Shown: piece after piece, positions 18,219 through 27,054 of the stretch
Position numbering within the stretch: position 1 is the first letter of the stretch
Layout: every line of letters begins with the position of its first letter
Source of the DNA: Myxococcota bacterium
GTDB lineage: Bacteria > Myxococcota_A > UBA9160 > UBA6930
Reading direction: 5' to 3'
Assembly: GCA_028285625.1 (NCBI GenBank)
Contig: JANQOX010000013.1
Coordinates: forward strand, 1-64,000
Length of the DNA: 64,000 bases
Translations under genes and position numbers: made by a program
Notes under the pieces: model-generated
Seen by the model: only the letters and a program-made list of their open reading frames with translations
Told to the model about the DNA's origin: nothing
Database searches by the model: none

Positions 18219-18253
18219 GGCGCTCCCCGGCCCGGCACGGGCCGGGGAGCGCC
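18219..18253. terminator. Strong bidirectional terminator-like hairpin
   Basis: A perfect 16-bp inverted repeat (GGCGCTCCCCGGCCCG, loop GCA, then its complement) begins 4 bases after the RND stop and lies between convergent genes. No long T-tract follows (only GATTTG), so termination may rely on the exceptional stem or on Rho; it could serve both strands. Confidence 0.7.
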
Positions 18254-18288
18254 GATTTGCCCCGTACCCTCGGGCGCGCTTCGCGCGC

Positions 18289-19110
18289 CTAGGTGCGCTC
18301 GTAGAGTTCGACGATGCGCGAGGCGTTCTCCTCGACGGCACGGCCGGTGATGTCCACCGCCCGCCAGCGCTGCGCGCGAAACAGGCGCCGGGCTCGCCGA
18401 AGCTCGTCGCGAACGGCCTCTTCGTCGGCGTAGGACAGGCGCGGCGGCGCCTGCAGGTGTTGGAGCCGCTCCCGGCGGATCCCGATCAGCGTGCTCGAGT
18501 CGACCACCAGACCGAACACCTTCTCGGGCGACATCTCCAACAGCTGACGCGGGGGGTCGATGCCCGGCACCAGCGGCACGTTGCCGGTCTTGTAGCCGCG
18601 CTGGGCCAGGTACATCGAGAGCGGCGTCTTCGACGTGCGTGAGACCCCGGTGAGCACCAGGTCGGCCTGGTGCAGTGTGTGCAGATTGGCGCCGTCGTCG
18701 TGGCGCACGGCGAACTCCACCGCCTCGACCCGCCGGAAGTACTCGTCGGTGAAGCCGTGCAGAACCCCGGGTCGGTTCTCCGGGGCCAGGTCGAAGTGGC
18801 CCGCGGCGTGCTGGATCAGCGGCCCCAGCAGGTCCACCACGGGCACCTGCCTCGCGGCCGCCTCGTCGCGCAGCACCTGGGTGAGCGGGTCGTCCACGAG
18901 CGTGAAGACCACCAGGGACCGGGAGGCCGCAGCGGCAGCCAACACCCGGCGGATCTGGGAGGCGTGGCGCACCTCACCGAAGGTGCGCAGCCGCCAGCGT
19001 GTGGAGAACTGGCTCATGGCCGCCCGCACCGCCGCCGCAGCGGTCTCGCCCGTGCCATCGGAGATGACGAAGAGCTCGGGTCGGCCGGGAGTCGCAGCGC
19101 CCTCGGTCAC
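18289..19110 (-). CDS. PPDK / PEP synthase regulatory protein (bifunctional kinase-phosphorylase)
   Basis: A 273-residue member of the DUF299 family, which reversibly phosphorylates a Thr next to the catalytic His of pyruvate phosphate dikinase or PEP synthase, using ADP as donor. Diagnostic elements are the N-terminal ISDGTGETA and the P-loop GVSRTSKTPLSMYLAQRG followed by NVPLVP. Length is typical. It begins with GTG and stands alone between leuS and the RND gene, so whether the target is PPDK or PEP synthase cannot be told here. Its job, controlling PEP formation from pyruvate, links functionally to the PEP-using ptsP gene 6 kb away. Confidence 0.93.
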   Translation of the reverse strand: MTEGAATPGRPELFVISDGTGETAAAAVRAAMSQFSTRWRLRTFGEVRHASQIRRVLAAAAASRSLVVFTLVDDPLTQVLRDEAAARQVPVVDLLGPLIQHAAGHFDLAPENRPGVLHGFTDEYFRRVEAVEFAVRHDDGANLHTLHQADLVLTGVSRTSKTPLSMYLAQRGYKTGNVPLVPGIDPPRQLLEMSPEKVFGLVVDSSTLIGIRRERLQHLQAPPRLSYADEEAVRDELRRARRLFRAQRWRAVDITGRAVEENASRIVELYERT

Positions 19111-19195
19111 ACCCCGACACTAGCGGGTCGGACACGAGCGGGTGCGGCCGGCGGCAGGGTAGCGGTAGCCCGAACGAGCGGGCACCCTCCGCGCG

Positions 19196-21808
19196 ATGAC
19201 GTACGACCCCAAGGCCATCGAGCCGCGCTGGCAGACCTACTGGCGCGAGAACGAGACGTTCCGCGCACGCGACGACTTCTCGATGCCCAAGTACTACGTG
19301 CTGGACATGTTCCCGTACCCGTCGGGAGAAGGCCTGCACGTGGGCCACCCCAAGGGCTACATCAGCACCGACGTGGTCGCGCGCTACAAGCGCATGCGCG
19401 GCTTCAACGTGCTCCACCCCATGGGGTGGGACGCGTTCGGCCTGCCGGCCGAACAATACGCGGTGCAGACTGGCACGCATCCGCGCGTGACCACCGCGGC
19501 GAACATCGACAACTACCGCCGGCAGTTGCAGGCGCTGGGCCTCTCCTACGACTGGTCGCGCGAGATCGACACCACCTCGCCCGGCTACGTGAAGTTCACG
19601 CAGTGGATCTTTCGCAAGCTGCACGAGCAGGGGCTCGCGTACGAGGCCGAGGTGCCGGTGAACTGGTGCCCGGCCCTCGGCACGGTGTTGGCCAACGAAG
19701 AGGTGATCGACGGAAAGAGCGAGCGCGGCGGCCACCCCGTCGAGCGCCTGCCCATGCGGCAGTGGATGCTCCGCATCACGGACTACGCCGAGCGGCTGCT
19801 CGAAGACCTCGAGGGGCTCGACTGGCCCGAAGCGATCGTCAAGATGCAGCGCGAGTGGATCGGCCGCTCCGAAGGCGCACGCATCCACTTCGCCGTGCCT
19901 GCGGACCCGGAGGTCCGGGTCGAGGTCTTCACGACCCGGCCGGACACGCTGTTCGGTGCCACCTACATGGTGCTCGCACCGGAGCATCCGCTGGTCGAAC
20001 GCATCACCACGCCCGAGGCGCGCGAACGCGTGGGCGCCTACGTGGCGGCCGCAGCACGCATGAGCGAGCGCTCGCGCGTGGCCGACACCGACCGCAAGAC
20101 CGGCGTCGACACCGGCGCCGTGGCCACCAACCCCGCCAACGGCGAACGCATCCCCATCTGGATCGCCGACTACGTGCTCGCGAGCTACGGCACCGGGGCC
20201 ATCATGGCGGTGCCGGGGCACGACGACCGCGACTGGGCCTTCGCCCGGCAGCACGATCTCCCGGTGGTGGAGGTGGTGTCGGGCGGCAACGTCGAAGACG
20301 CCGCCTACATCGGGCCGGGCACCTGCGTGAACTCGGGCTTCCTCGACGGCCTCGAGACCGGCGCCGCCAAGAAAGCCATGATCGACTTCCTGGTGGAGGG
20401 CCGGCACGGCGAGGCCGCCGTCACCTACAAGCTTCGGGACTGGCTGTTCAGCCGCCAGCGCTACTGGGGCGAACCCTTCCCGGTGATCCACCTGGAGGAC
20501 GGCTCGACACGGCTGGTGCCGGAGTCGGACCTGCCCGTGCTGCTGCCCGAACTCGAAGACTACAAGCCCTCGGGAGAGTTCGAGACCCCGCTGTCGCGCG
20601 TCCCCGAGTGGATCGAGACGACCGACCCCGAGACGGGCGCACCGGCGCGCCGCGATGCGAACACCATGCCCCAGTGGGCTGGGAGCTGCTGGTACTACCT
20701 GCGCTTCTGCGATCCGCACAACACCGAGCTGCCGTTCTCGCAGGAAGCCGAGCGCTACTGGATGCCCGTGGACCTGTACGTGGGCGGCGCCGAGCACGCC
20801 GTGCTCCACCTGCTCTACGCGCGGTTCTGGCACAAGGTGCTCTACGACGTGGGGCTCGTGCACACGAAGGAACCGTTCCAGAAGCTCCTGAACCCGGGCA
20901 TGATCCTGGGCGCGAGCTACCGCTACTACGACGACAACCTGTCGGACGACCCCGACGCCACGGCCCAGGCGTTCCCGGCCTCTGCGGTGCGGGTCGAGGG
21001 CGAGCAGTCCATGGCGGTCGGCACCGGCCAGGAAGTGAAGGCCCGCTACCTGCACCAACGCGACGTGCGCTTCGATTCGGATGGGACGCCCCTGCATCCG
21101 ACCCTCGACGACCTCCCGCTCGAGGAGGTGACCGAGAAGATGTCGAAGAGCCGCGGCAACGTGGTCTCTCCCGACGAAGTCCTCGAAGAGTTCGGCGCCG
21201 ACGCCATGCGGCTCTACGAACTCTTCATGGGCCCGCTCGAGAAGGGGGCGCCGTGGTCCACGGACGGCATTCCGGGCTGCTACCGGTTCCTCCAGCGCGC
21301 ACACCGGCTGCTGGCCAACGGGGTGCTCGCCGACGGCGACGGCAACGAGGCGCAGCAGCGGCTCACCGCGCGCACGGTCGCCGGCGTGACGGCCGACCTC
21401 GAACAGATGCAGCCCAACACGGCCATCGCCAAGCTCATGGTCTGGTGCCGCGACATCGGCCGCGAGGGCGACGTGGCGCGCACCCATGCGGAGTCCTTCC
21501 TGAAGCTGCTGGCACCTTTCGCGCCCCACCTGGCCGAAGACCTCTGGCGCGGCCTCGGGCACGAGGCCTCGCTTGCCTGGGAGCCCTGGCCCGAGGCGGC
21601 CGAGGACCTGCTCGAAGAAGACACGGTGACCTTGGCCGTGCAGGTCAACGGCAAGCGACGCGGCGAGGTCACCGTCGCCAAGGACGCCGAAGAGGCGCAC
21701 GTGCGCGAAGCCGCGCTGGCCGACGAGAACGTACGCCGACACGTCGGCGACGCCGAGCCGCGGCGCGTGATCGTGGTACCCGGCCGGCTCGTCAACATCG
21801 TCGTCTGA
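19196..21808 (+). CDS. leuS: Leucyl-tRNA synthetase
   Basis: An 870-residue class Ia aminoacyl-tRNA synthetase that charges tRNA-Leu. The HIGH-type motif is in SGEGLHVGHPKGY near the N-terminus, the editing (CP1) domain includes the Thr-rich VFTTRPDTLFGATYMV and GTGAIMAVPGHDDRDW, WAGSCWYYLRFCDP follows, and the KMSKS loop is EKMSKSRGNVVSPD at about residue 650. The C-terminal anticodon-binding and extension domains are complete, ending LVNIVV. Start and length agree with the family. It is a single-gene unit; the next gene converges on it. Confidence 0.98.
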   Translation: MTYDPKAIEPRWQTYWRENETFRARDDFSMPKYYVLDMFPYPSGEGLHVGHPKGYISTDVVARYKRMRGFNVLHPMGWDAFGLPAEQYAVQTGTHPRVTTAANIDNYRRQLQALGLSYDWSREIDTTSPGYVKFTQWIFRKLHEQGLAYEAEVPVNWCPALGTVLANEEVIDGKSERGGHPVERLPMRQWMLRITDYAERLLEDLEGLDWPEAIVKMQREWIGRSEGARIHFAVPADPEVRVEVFTTRPDTLFGATYMVLAPEHPLVERITTPEARERVGAYVAAAARMSERSRVADTDRKTGVDTGAVATNPANGERIPIWIADYVLASYGTGAIMAVPGHDDRDWAFARQHDLPVVEVVSGGNVEDAAYIGPGTCVNSGFLDGLETGAAKKAMIDFLVEGRHGEAAVTYKLRDWLFSRQRYWGEPFPVIHLEDGSTRLVPESDLPVLLPELEDYKPSGEFETPLSRVPEWIETTDPETGAPARRDANTMPQWAGSCWYYLRFCDPHNTELPFSQEAERYWMPVDLYVGGAEHAVLHLLYARFWHKVLYDVGLVHTKEPFQKLLNPGMILGASYRYYDDNLSDDPDATAQAFPASAVRVEGEQSMAVGTGQEVKARYLHQRDVRFDSDGTPLHPTLDDLPLEEVTEKMSKSRGNVVSPDEVLEEFGADAMRLYELFMGPLEKGAPWSTDGIPGCYRFLQRAHRLLANGVLADGDGNEAQQRLTARTVAGVTADLEQMQPNTAIAKLMVWCRDIGREGDVARTHAESFLKLLAPFAPHLAEDLWRGLGHEASLAWEPWPEAAEDLLEEDTVTLAVQVNGKRRGEVTVAKDAEEAHVREAALADENVRRHVGDAEPRRVIVVPGRLVNIVV

Positions 21809-21844
21809 CGTCGGGCGCGGCCGGCGGAGCCGCCCGAGCGGGAT

Positions 21845-21859
21845 GCGCGAAACTCGCGC
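21845..21859. other. Small hairpin between convergent genes
   Basis: GCGCGA, loop AAC, TCGCGC: a perfect 6-bp stem between the leuS stop and the end of the oppositely oriented COX1-like gene. Possible weak terminator; no T-tract. Confidence 0.3.
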
Positions 21860-21864
21860 GGGCG

Positions 21865-23058
21865 CTAGCGACGAGGCGCGCGCAAGAGCACCGCGATGCC
21901 CCCGAGCGCCGCGCCCCCCAACGCGAAGGCCGCGAGCGAAACCGTCATGTGGGCCAGCTCCGAGGCCATGCCCGGCGGCACCACCGGAATGCGCCGCGGC
22001 GCCCCCTGCACGGCGAGCCAGGCCATCGGGACCAGCATGCCGAGCGCGCCGAGGATCTGGAGCAACAGGTGCGTTCGACCCAGGCGCGGGTCCGGCTCAC
22101 GCCCCGCGATGCCCGGCCAGGCGCGGTAGTACCCCGCAAAGAGCGCGAACAGGCTGGCCGCGAAGAAGAGCAGGTGCAGCCGGTGCACCTGCCCGTAGCC
22201 CCGCACGCCGAGCAGCCCTGCGACCCCCGCCAGCCCGAACAGCAGCACGCCGAACACCGCGAAGCCGACCACCGGCGGCTCGCCCGCGCGACCCCCGGGC
22301 GGGCGCACGGCGTGGACTGCGACACCGAGCGACGGAAGCACCAGGCCCCACGCACCCGGCATCTCGAACAGCGCGAACACGCGCCACCAGTGCGGGTGCC
22401 CGACGCCCTGGGCCAGTCCCGACAGGTCGCGGCCGATGGCGCCGGCGAGACTCGCGGCGGTGGTCGCGAAGACGGGCAGCCAGAGCAGTGCCGTAGCCAC
22501 GGCGGTGACCGCCAGCGGGCTGCGGCCCGCCCCGGGCCGGACCGTGAGCAGCACCGATGCGGAGGCGCTGGCGATGCCGAGTGACACGAGCAGCAGCCCC
22601 GGCACCAGGGGATCGCGCAGGTGGAAGGGAGGAATGCCCGATGCGTCGAGACCACCGAGCCAGATCGGTGCGGGCAACGCCTCGCTGCCCCAACCCAAGG
22701 TGACGCCCGCGATCACGACCACGTGGGTCACCACGGCGCCGGCGAGGTGCAGCCAGAAGCCGGCCGTCGCCAGGCCCGCGCCGCCGGGCGCGTCGAGCCC
22801 GCACGCACGCGGCATCCAGAAGAACACCAGGGCGAGCTGGAGCGGGACCAGCGCGAGCAGCACCATCGTGAAGGCGTGCAGAAGCAGCAGGCCCGGGAAG
22901 GCCGCGCCTTCGAACCACGCCATCCCGGGCTGCATGAGCTGCACGCGAAGCGCGAGCGCCTCGAGGCCACCGAGCAGGAGGGACACACCCCCGAGCGCCG
23001 TATAGCGCCGCGCCAGCTGGACGGAGAGGGAAGTCGCCACCGGACCCACGGTTACCAC
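21865..23058 (-). CDS. Degenerate haem-copper oxidase subunit I-like membrane protein
   Basis: A polytopic membrane protein of about 397 residues whose segments follow cytochrome oxidase subunit I in order: ALRVQLMQPG before helix 2, LLHAFTMVLLALVPLQ for the HGTTM helix, GFWLHLAG, GHPHWWRVF in place of HPEVY, and FALFAGYYRAWPGIAGR with RLGRTHLLLQILG and VQGAPRR for the last third. The two low-spin haem histidines appear to be kept (LLHAFTM and the second His of VHRLHLL). The cross-linked Tyr is replaced by Trp, the HH pair and about 70 residues around it are absent, and the haem a3 His aligns with Arg. It should not reduce oxygen. The start is uncertain: the frame is open to 23124, and GTG 23058 precedes the homologous part. 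No oxidase subunit II or assembly gene is nearby. Confidence 0.7.
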   Translation of the reverse strand: MVTVGPVATSLSVQLARRYTALGGVSLLLGGLEALALRVQLMQPGMAWFEGAAFPGLLLLHAFTMVLLALVPLQLALVFFWMPRACGLDAPGGAGLATAGFWLHLAGAVVTHVVVIAGVTLGWGSEALPAPIWLGGLDASGIPPFHLRDPLVPGLLLVSLGIASASASVLLTVRPGAGRSPLAVTAVATALLWLPVFATTAASLAGAIGRDLSGLAQGVGHPHWWRVFALFEMPGAWGLVLPSLGVAVHAVRPPGGRAGEPPVVGFAVFGVLLFGLAGVAGLLGVRGYGQVHRLHLLFFAASLFALFAGYYRAWPGIAGREPDPRLGRTHLLLQILGALGMLVPMAWLAVQGAPRRIPVVPPGMASELAHMTVSLAAFALGGAALGGIAVLLRAPRR

Positions 23059-23145
23059 ATGCACGGGCGCGCGCCGGCTGGGGCCTGGCTTGCACGAGCC
23101 GAACCCTCCCCGGCCGTTTCTCACCGGTTGCTAACGTTGCCTGCC

Positions 23146-23853
23146 GTGGCGGTCCGTCGCGACTCCTGGCGCTATCGCGCGCGCATCGGCCTGCTCAGCT
23201 GGCTCGGCGCCGTGGTCCTGCGTCTGCTCGGCGCGACCTGGCGCGTGCGGCGAACGGGCGTCGATCCCTACACCCAGGGCACGCCGTTCCTCGCGGCCAC
23301 CTGGCACCAGAGCATCCTGATCGCGGGCCACGTCTTCCGCGACACCGGGCTCGCGATCCCCGTGAGCCGCAGCCGCGATGGCGACCAGGTGGTGGCGCTG
23401 CTCGATCGTCTGGGCTTTGCCGAGAGTCTGCGGGGCTCGTCTTCGCGCGGCGCCACGTCGCTTCTTCGCGAGATGATCCGGCGACTGGGAGACGGCGACG
23501 TCGTGGCGATCCTTCCCGACGGCCCCCGAGGACCCGCCCGCAGGGCCAAGCCCGGCGTGATCGCCGCCGCCGCGGCAACCGGGGTTCGGATCGTGCCGGT
23601 GGGCTTCGCGGCGAGGCCGGTCCACCGCCTGGGCAGCTGGGATCGGACCGCGATGCCGCTGCCCTTCGCCCGGGTCCGCATCCACTACGGCGAAGCCTTC
23701 CACGTGCCGAAGAGCCTCGGGGAGCCCGAGCTCGAGAAGCTCCGGGCCGAACTCGACCTCATCCTCGAGGCGCTCCACCAGGGGCTCGAACGCGAGCTCG
23801 ACGGGGGCCGGGCGGGGACGGAAAGACTGGGAGACGACTCCTCGGCATCATGA
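23146..23853 (+). CDS. Lysophospholipid acyltransferase family protein (DUF374)
   Basis: A 235-residue protein of the DUF374 group of acyltransferases. FLAATWHQSILIAGHVF holds the HX4D-like His region used by this group, SRSRDGDQVVALLDRLGF and GSSSRGATSLLREMIRRL follow, and LPDGPRGPARRAKPGVI matches the conserved DGPRGP motif. Members are thought to transfer acyl chains to lipid A-like or phospholipid acceptors at the inner membrane; a hydrophobic helix lies at about residues 12-28. The GTG at 23146 is the first start giving family length, without a strong ribosome-binding site. The stop overlaps the next gene's ATG (ATGA). Confidence 0.86.
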   Translation: MAVRRDSWRYRARIGLLSWLGAVVLRLLGATWRVRRTGVDPYTQGTPFLAATWHQSILIAGHVFRDTGLAIPVSRSRDGDQVVALLDRLGFAESLRGSSSRGATSLLREMIRRLGDGDVVAILPDGPRGPARRAKPGVIAAAAATGVRIVPVGFAARPVHRLGSWDRTAMPLPFARVRIHYGEAFHVPKSLGEPELEKLRAELDLILEALHQGLERELDGGRAGTERLGDDSSAS

Positions 23854-24536
23854 GCGACCGCCGCCTGCGCCTGCTCACCGCGAATCTCCTGAACGGCCGC
23901 GGCGACGGCGCGTTGCTGGCCCGCATCGTCGAGGAGCAGCGCGTGGACGTGCTGGCTTGTCAGGAGCTGGCCCCGGACCAGGCCGCGGTACTCTCGGCCG
24001 CGCTCCCCCACGGCAAGCTGGAGCCGCAGACCGATCACGATGGCATGGGCCTGGCGCTGCGCCATCCCGGCGAGGTGAGTCGCCTGCCCCTGCGCCACCG
24101 CGACGCACGCGTCGCCACCCTGCGCCCAGGAGACTGGCCGAGCCTCGCCGAGCCGCTGGAAGTCGTGAACGTCCACCTCCAGGCGCCCCACACGCCGACC
24201 CCCTGGACTGCCTTCGGCCGGAGGCGCGATCAGGTGGCAGCGCTCGATCACTACCGCCGCACCGAGGGCGCGGGGAGACGCATCCTGCTCGGCGACTTCA
24301 ACGCCACACCGTCCTGGCCCGCCTACCGAAGACTCGCCACCGACCTCGACGATGCCGCGCGTAGCCACGCCGACCGCGAGGGGGACCGCCCGCCGCGAAC
24401 CTGGGGACCGCTGCCGGGCTGGCCGCGCCTGCTGCGCATCGACCACGTGCTCGTCCCGGGCTTCACCGTCCACCGCACGCGGACCTTCGACGTGGGCAGC
24501 GACCACGACGCACTGCTCGTGGAGATCTCCGTCTAG
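23850..24536 (+). CDS. Endonuclease/exonuclease/phosphatase family protein
   Basis: A 228-residue EEP-fold hydrolase. The metal and catalytic residues are visible in order: Asn in LLTANLLNG, Glu in LACQELAPDQ, His in VVNVHLQAP, the Asp/Asn of LLGDFNATP, and the final IDHVLV and GSDHDAL motifs. Members cut phosphodiester bonds in nucleic acids, sphingomyelin or inositol phosphates; nothing here selects a substrate. The ATG overlaps the stop of the acyltransferase gene, so the pair is translationally coupled and may act on membrane lipids together, which is inference. Confidence 0.88.
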   Translation: MSDRRLRLLTANLLNGRGDGALLARIVEEQRVDVLACQELAPDQAAVLSAALPHGKLEPQTDHDGMGLALRHPGEVSRLPLRHRDARVATLRPGDWPSLAEPLEVVNVHLQAPHTPTPWTAFGRRRDQVAALDHYRRTEGAGRRILLGDFNATPSWPAYRRLATDLDDAARSHADREGDRPPRTWGPLPGWPRLLRIDHVLVPGFTVHRTRTFDVGSDHDALLVEISV

Positions 24537-24560
24537 CGCCGGGGCCGGGTCGCCTCGAGG

Positions 24561-26963
24561 TCAGTCGGACGCGTGGGGTTCGCGGTCTTCGCCGACCTTG
24601 CGGCGCAGCCACTCGCCGATGTCGGGGTGGTCGAGCAGGCCGCTCTCGCGCAGGCGCGCGGCACCGATGGCGTGGACCTCTCGGGTACTCGACGCCTGGA
24701 GCGCCCGGCGCGCGTCCTCGGCCGCCTCGCCGGTATCGAGCGCGCGCACGATCTCCTTCACCACCGGAACGCTCGACGCGACGCCCGAGAGTTCGCCGAT
24801 GCCGAGGCCCACCAGGATCGGGACCGCCAGCGGCCGGCTCGCCATCTCGCCGCAGATCGATACGGGAATGCCGGCCTTGCGCGCGCCGCGCACCGTCTGG
24901 TCGATCAGCGCCAGCACCCCCGGGTGGAGCGAGTCGTAGAGATGGCCCACGCGCTCGTTGCCGCGGTCGACGGCGAGCGTGTACTGCGTGAGGTCGTTGG
25001 TGCCGATGCTGAAGAAGTCACACTCGCGCGCCAGGGCTTCGGCGATCAGCGCGGAAGAGGGCACCTCGATCATCGCCCCGACGGGCAGGTGGGGGTCGAA
25101 GCGCCAGCCGGTGCGCGCCAGGTCGCGCCGCGTCTCGTCGAGGATCTCGCGCACCTGCCAGAGCTCTTCCATGCACGAGATCATGGGGATCAGCAGGCGC
25201 ACCTTGGTCCCGGCACTCGCGCGCAGGATCGCGCGCAGCTGTTCGCGAAAGGCGCGAACGTGAGAAAGCGACAGCCGGATCGAACGCCAGCCGAGCTGCG
25301 GGTTCTCCTCGTGCCCCAGCCCCAGCTGGGGGATCGCCTTGTCGCCGCCGAGGTCGAGGGTACGGATCGTCACGGGCCGCGGCGCCATCGCCTGGGCCAC
25401 ATGGGTGTAGAGCTGCTGCTGCTCCTCTTCGCTCGGGAAGCCGCGGTGCACCAACGCGAGCAGCTCGGTCCGGAACAGGCCGATGCCCTCGGCTCCGTGG
25501 CGCTCGACCAGCGGCAGGTCCGACAAGAGCCCCACGTTGGCGGTGAGCAGGATGCGCCGACCGTCCCGGGTCTCGGCCGGTCGTGAAGCCAGCGCGTCGA
25601 GGTGCTCCACGGCCAGGGCCGCGCGATGCTGGGCCTGCTGGTACTCGCCCCGCAGCACGTCGTCCGGGGCCAGGTACACGACCCCGCTCTCACCGTCGAC
25701 GATCGCCTCGTCGCCGGCGTGCGCCGCGTCCAGGATGCCCTTGGCGCCGGTCACCGCCGGAATCTCGAGCGCGCGCGCGAAGATCGCGCCGTGCGAGGTC
25801 GGCCCGCCGTGCTCGGACACGATCGCCCCGACCTTCTCGGTCTCGAGCAACGCGAAGTGCGCGGGCTGAAGGTTCGACGCCACCACCACCGCGCCCTCGG
25901 AGAGCGAGACGTTCTCGTCGCGCACGCCCAGTAGCTTGGCGGCCACCCGCTGGCCGACGTCCTCCACGTCGCTCCCGCGCTCGCGGAAGAACGGGTCCTC
26001 GATCGAGGCGAACATCTGGGCGTACTCGCCCAGCACCTGCCGGATGGCGGCCAGGGCGCTGCCGCACTCGTCGAGTCGGGTCTGGAGCTTCGCCACCAAT
26101 CCCTTGTCCTCGAGGATCTGCACGTGGGTGTTGAAGACCGCGGCAAAGTCGGGGCCGAACCGGTCGCCCACGTCGTCCCGCAGGCGCTGAAGCTCGCGGC
26201 GAGCGGCATCGAGGGCCCCGGCCAGGTCGCGTCGCTCTTCTTCGACGTCGGGATGGGGCACGTAGTCCACGTCGTCGAAGTCGATCGCGTCCTCGAGGAA
26301 GTAGATCTGTCCGATGGCGATGCCGCGCGAGGTCGCGTGCCCGCGGACCTCGCGGTTGGGCTGGGGCTCCGTGCTGGGCAGGGACCGCGCCGCACCCGAC
26401 TCGCCGAGCTCGGCGACGATCCGCTCGCGGTCGCCCGGGCTTTGCGAGACCAGGGCCAGCAGCTGCGAGTTCATCACCACGGGCGCGATCACCTGGGCGC
26501 ACGTGGTCAGCAAGGCCAGGTCCTGCTCGGAGAACTCGCGGCGCGCCACGGTCTGTACGACCAGCACACCGATCGAGAGCCCGTTCATGCTCGACAGCGC
26601 GCCCACCTGGAGCGGCGCGGCCATCAGCGAGTGATACCGCTCCTCGCCCGTCTCCGGGAAGTAGCGGTAGGCGGGGTGCTCGTCGGCGTCGACGAAGGCC
26701 ATCGGCTCGCGGCTCGCGGCCACGTGGCCCACCAGACCCTCGCCGAACCCGAGGCGAACACGGCCCACCGCCGCACGATCCAGACCGACGGTGGCACGCA
26801 GCGCCAGGTGGCGCAGGTCCGTCTCGGTCAGGTAGATCGAGCAGACGTCGGCATCGAGGCGCTTGCCCACCAGCTCGACGACGTTCGTGAGCGTCTCGTC
26901 GAGATCGTGGGAGCGCGAGACGATGCCCGCGACGTCCTGGAGGAGCGTTCCGCGGTCGGGAAT
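24561..26963 (-). CDS. ptsP: Nitrogen-PTS enzyme I (GAF domain plus PEP-protein phosphotransferase)
   Basis: An 800-residue enzyme I-Ntr. It has a GAF sensor domain (about 5-150), an N-terminal phosphohistidine domain with the active His in GGPTSHGAIFARALEIPAVTG, and a PEP-binding TIM-barrel with IGLFRTELLAL, DFFSIGTNDLTQYTLAVDRGNE and the Cys in SICGEMASRP. It takes phosphate from PEP and passes it to an NPr-type protein to signal nitrogen or carbon state. The first ordinary start in this frame, GTG 26870, would remove about 31 residues of the GAF domain; the missing part is encoded upstream and reads well from an ATT at 26963, which has AGGGGG 5 bases before it. A frameshift in that G run is the alternative. 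Confidence 0.9.
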   Translation of the reverse strand: MPDRGTLLQDVAGIVSRSHDLDETLTNVVELVGKRLDADVCSIYLTETDLRHLALRATVGLDRAAVGRVRLGFGEGLVGHVAASREPMAFVDADEHPAYRYFPETGEERYHSLMAAPLQVGALSSMNGLSIGVLVVQTVARREFSEQDLALLTTCAQVIAPVVMNSQLLALVSQSPGDRERIVAELGESGAARSLPSTEPQPNREVRGHATSRGIAIGQIYFLEDAIDFDDVDYVPHPDVEEERRDLAGALDAARRELQRLRDDVGDRFGPDFAAVFNTHVQILEDKGLVAKLQTRLDECGSALAAIRQVLGEYAQMFASIEDPFFRERGSDVEDVGQRVAAKLLGVRDENVSLSEGAVVVASNLQPAHFALLETEKVGAIVSEHGGPTSHGAIFARALEIPAVTGAKGILDAAHAGDEAIVDGESGVVYLAPDDVLRGEYQQAQHRAALAVEHLDALASRPAETRDGRRILLTANVGLLSDLPLVERHGAEGIGLFRTELLALVHRGFPSEEEQQQLYTHVAQAMAPRPVTIRTLDLGGDKAIPQLGLGHEENPQLGWRSIRLSLSHVRAFREQLRAILRASAGTKVRLLIPMISCMEELWQVREILDETRRDLARTGWRFDPHLPVGAMIEVPSSALIAEALARECDFFSIGTNDLTQYTLAVDRGNERVGHLYDSLHPGVLALIDQTVRGARKAGIPVSICGEMASRPLAVPILVGLGIGELSGVASSVPVVKEIVRALDTGEAAEDARRALQASSTREVHAIGAARLRESGLLDHPDIGEWLRRKVGEDREPHASD

Positions 26964-26974
26964 GGTGGCCCCCT
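26961..26974 (-). promoter_or_regulatory. Ribosome-binding site and ATT start of ptsP
   Basis: On the minus strand AGGGGG (26969-26974) is followed by CCACC and the ATT codon at 26961-26963. The frame is closed by TAA at 27006-27008 and contains no ATG, GTG or TTG before GTG 26870, so a complete GAF domain needs this non-standard start. A 5-bp hairpin (26977-26992) lies just upstream. Confidence 0.55.
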
Positions 26975-27054
26975 GCGGTGCCGATACGCACCAATCCGGT
27001 TCATCTTACCGGAAGGGGCCTCCCCGTCGGGCGGGGGTGCGGCGCGGGCGCGAT

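Noticed and set aside
14816..18238. A minus-strand open frame of about 1140 codons opposite the RND gene
   Set aside because: Composition is that of an antisense shadow (runs of His, Asp, Val, Gly) and the plus strand encodes a clear transporter.
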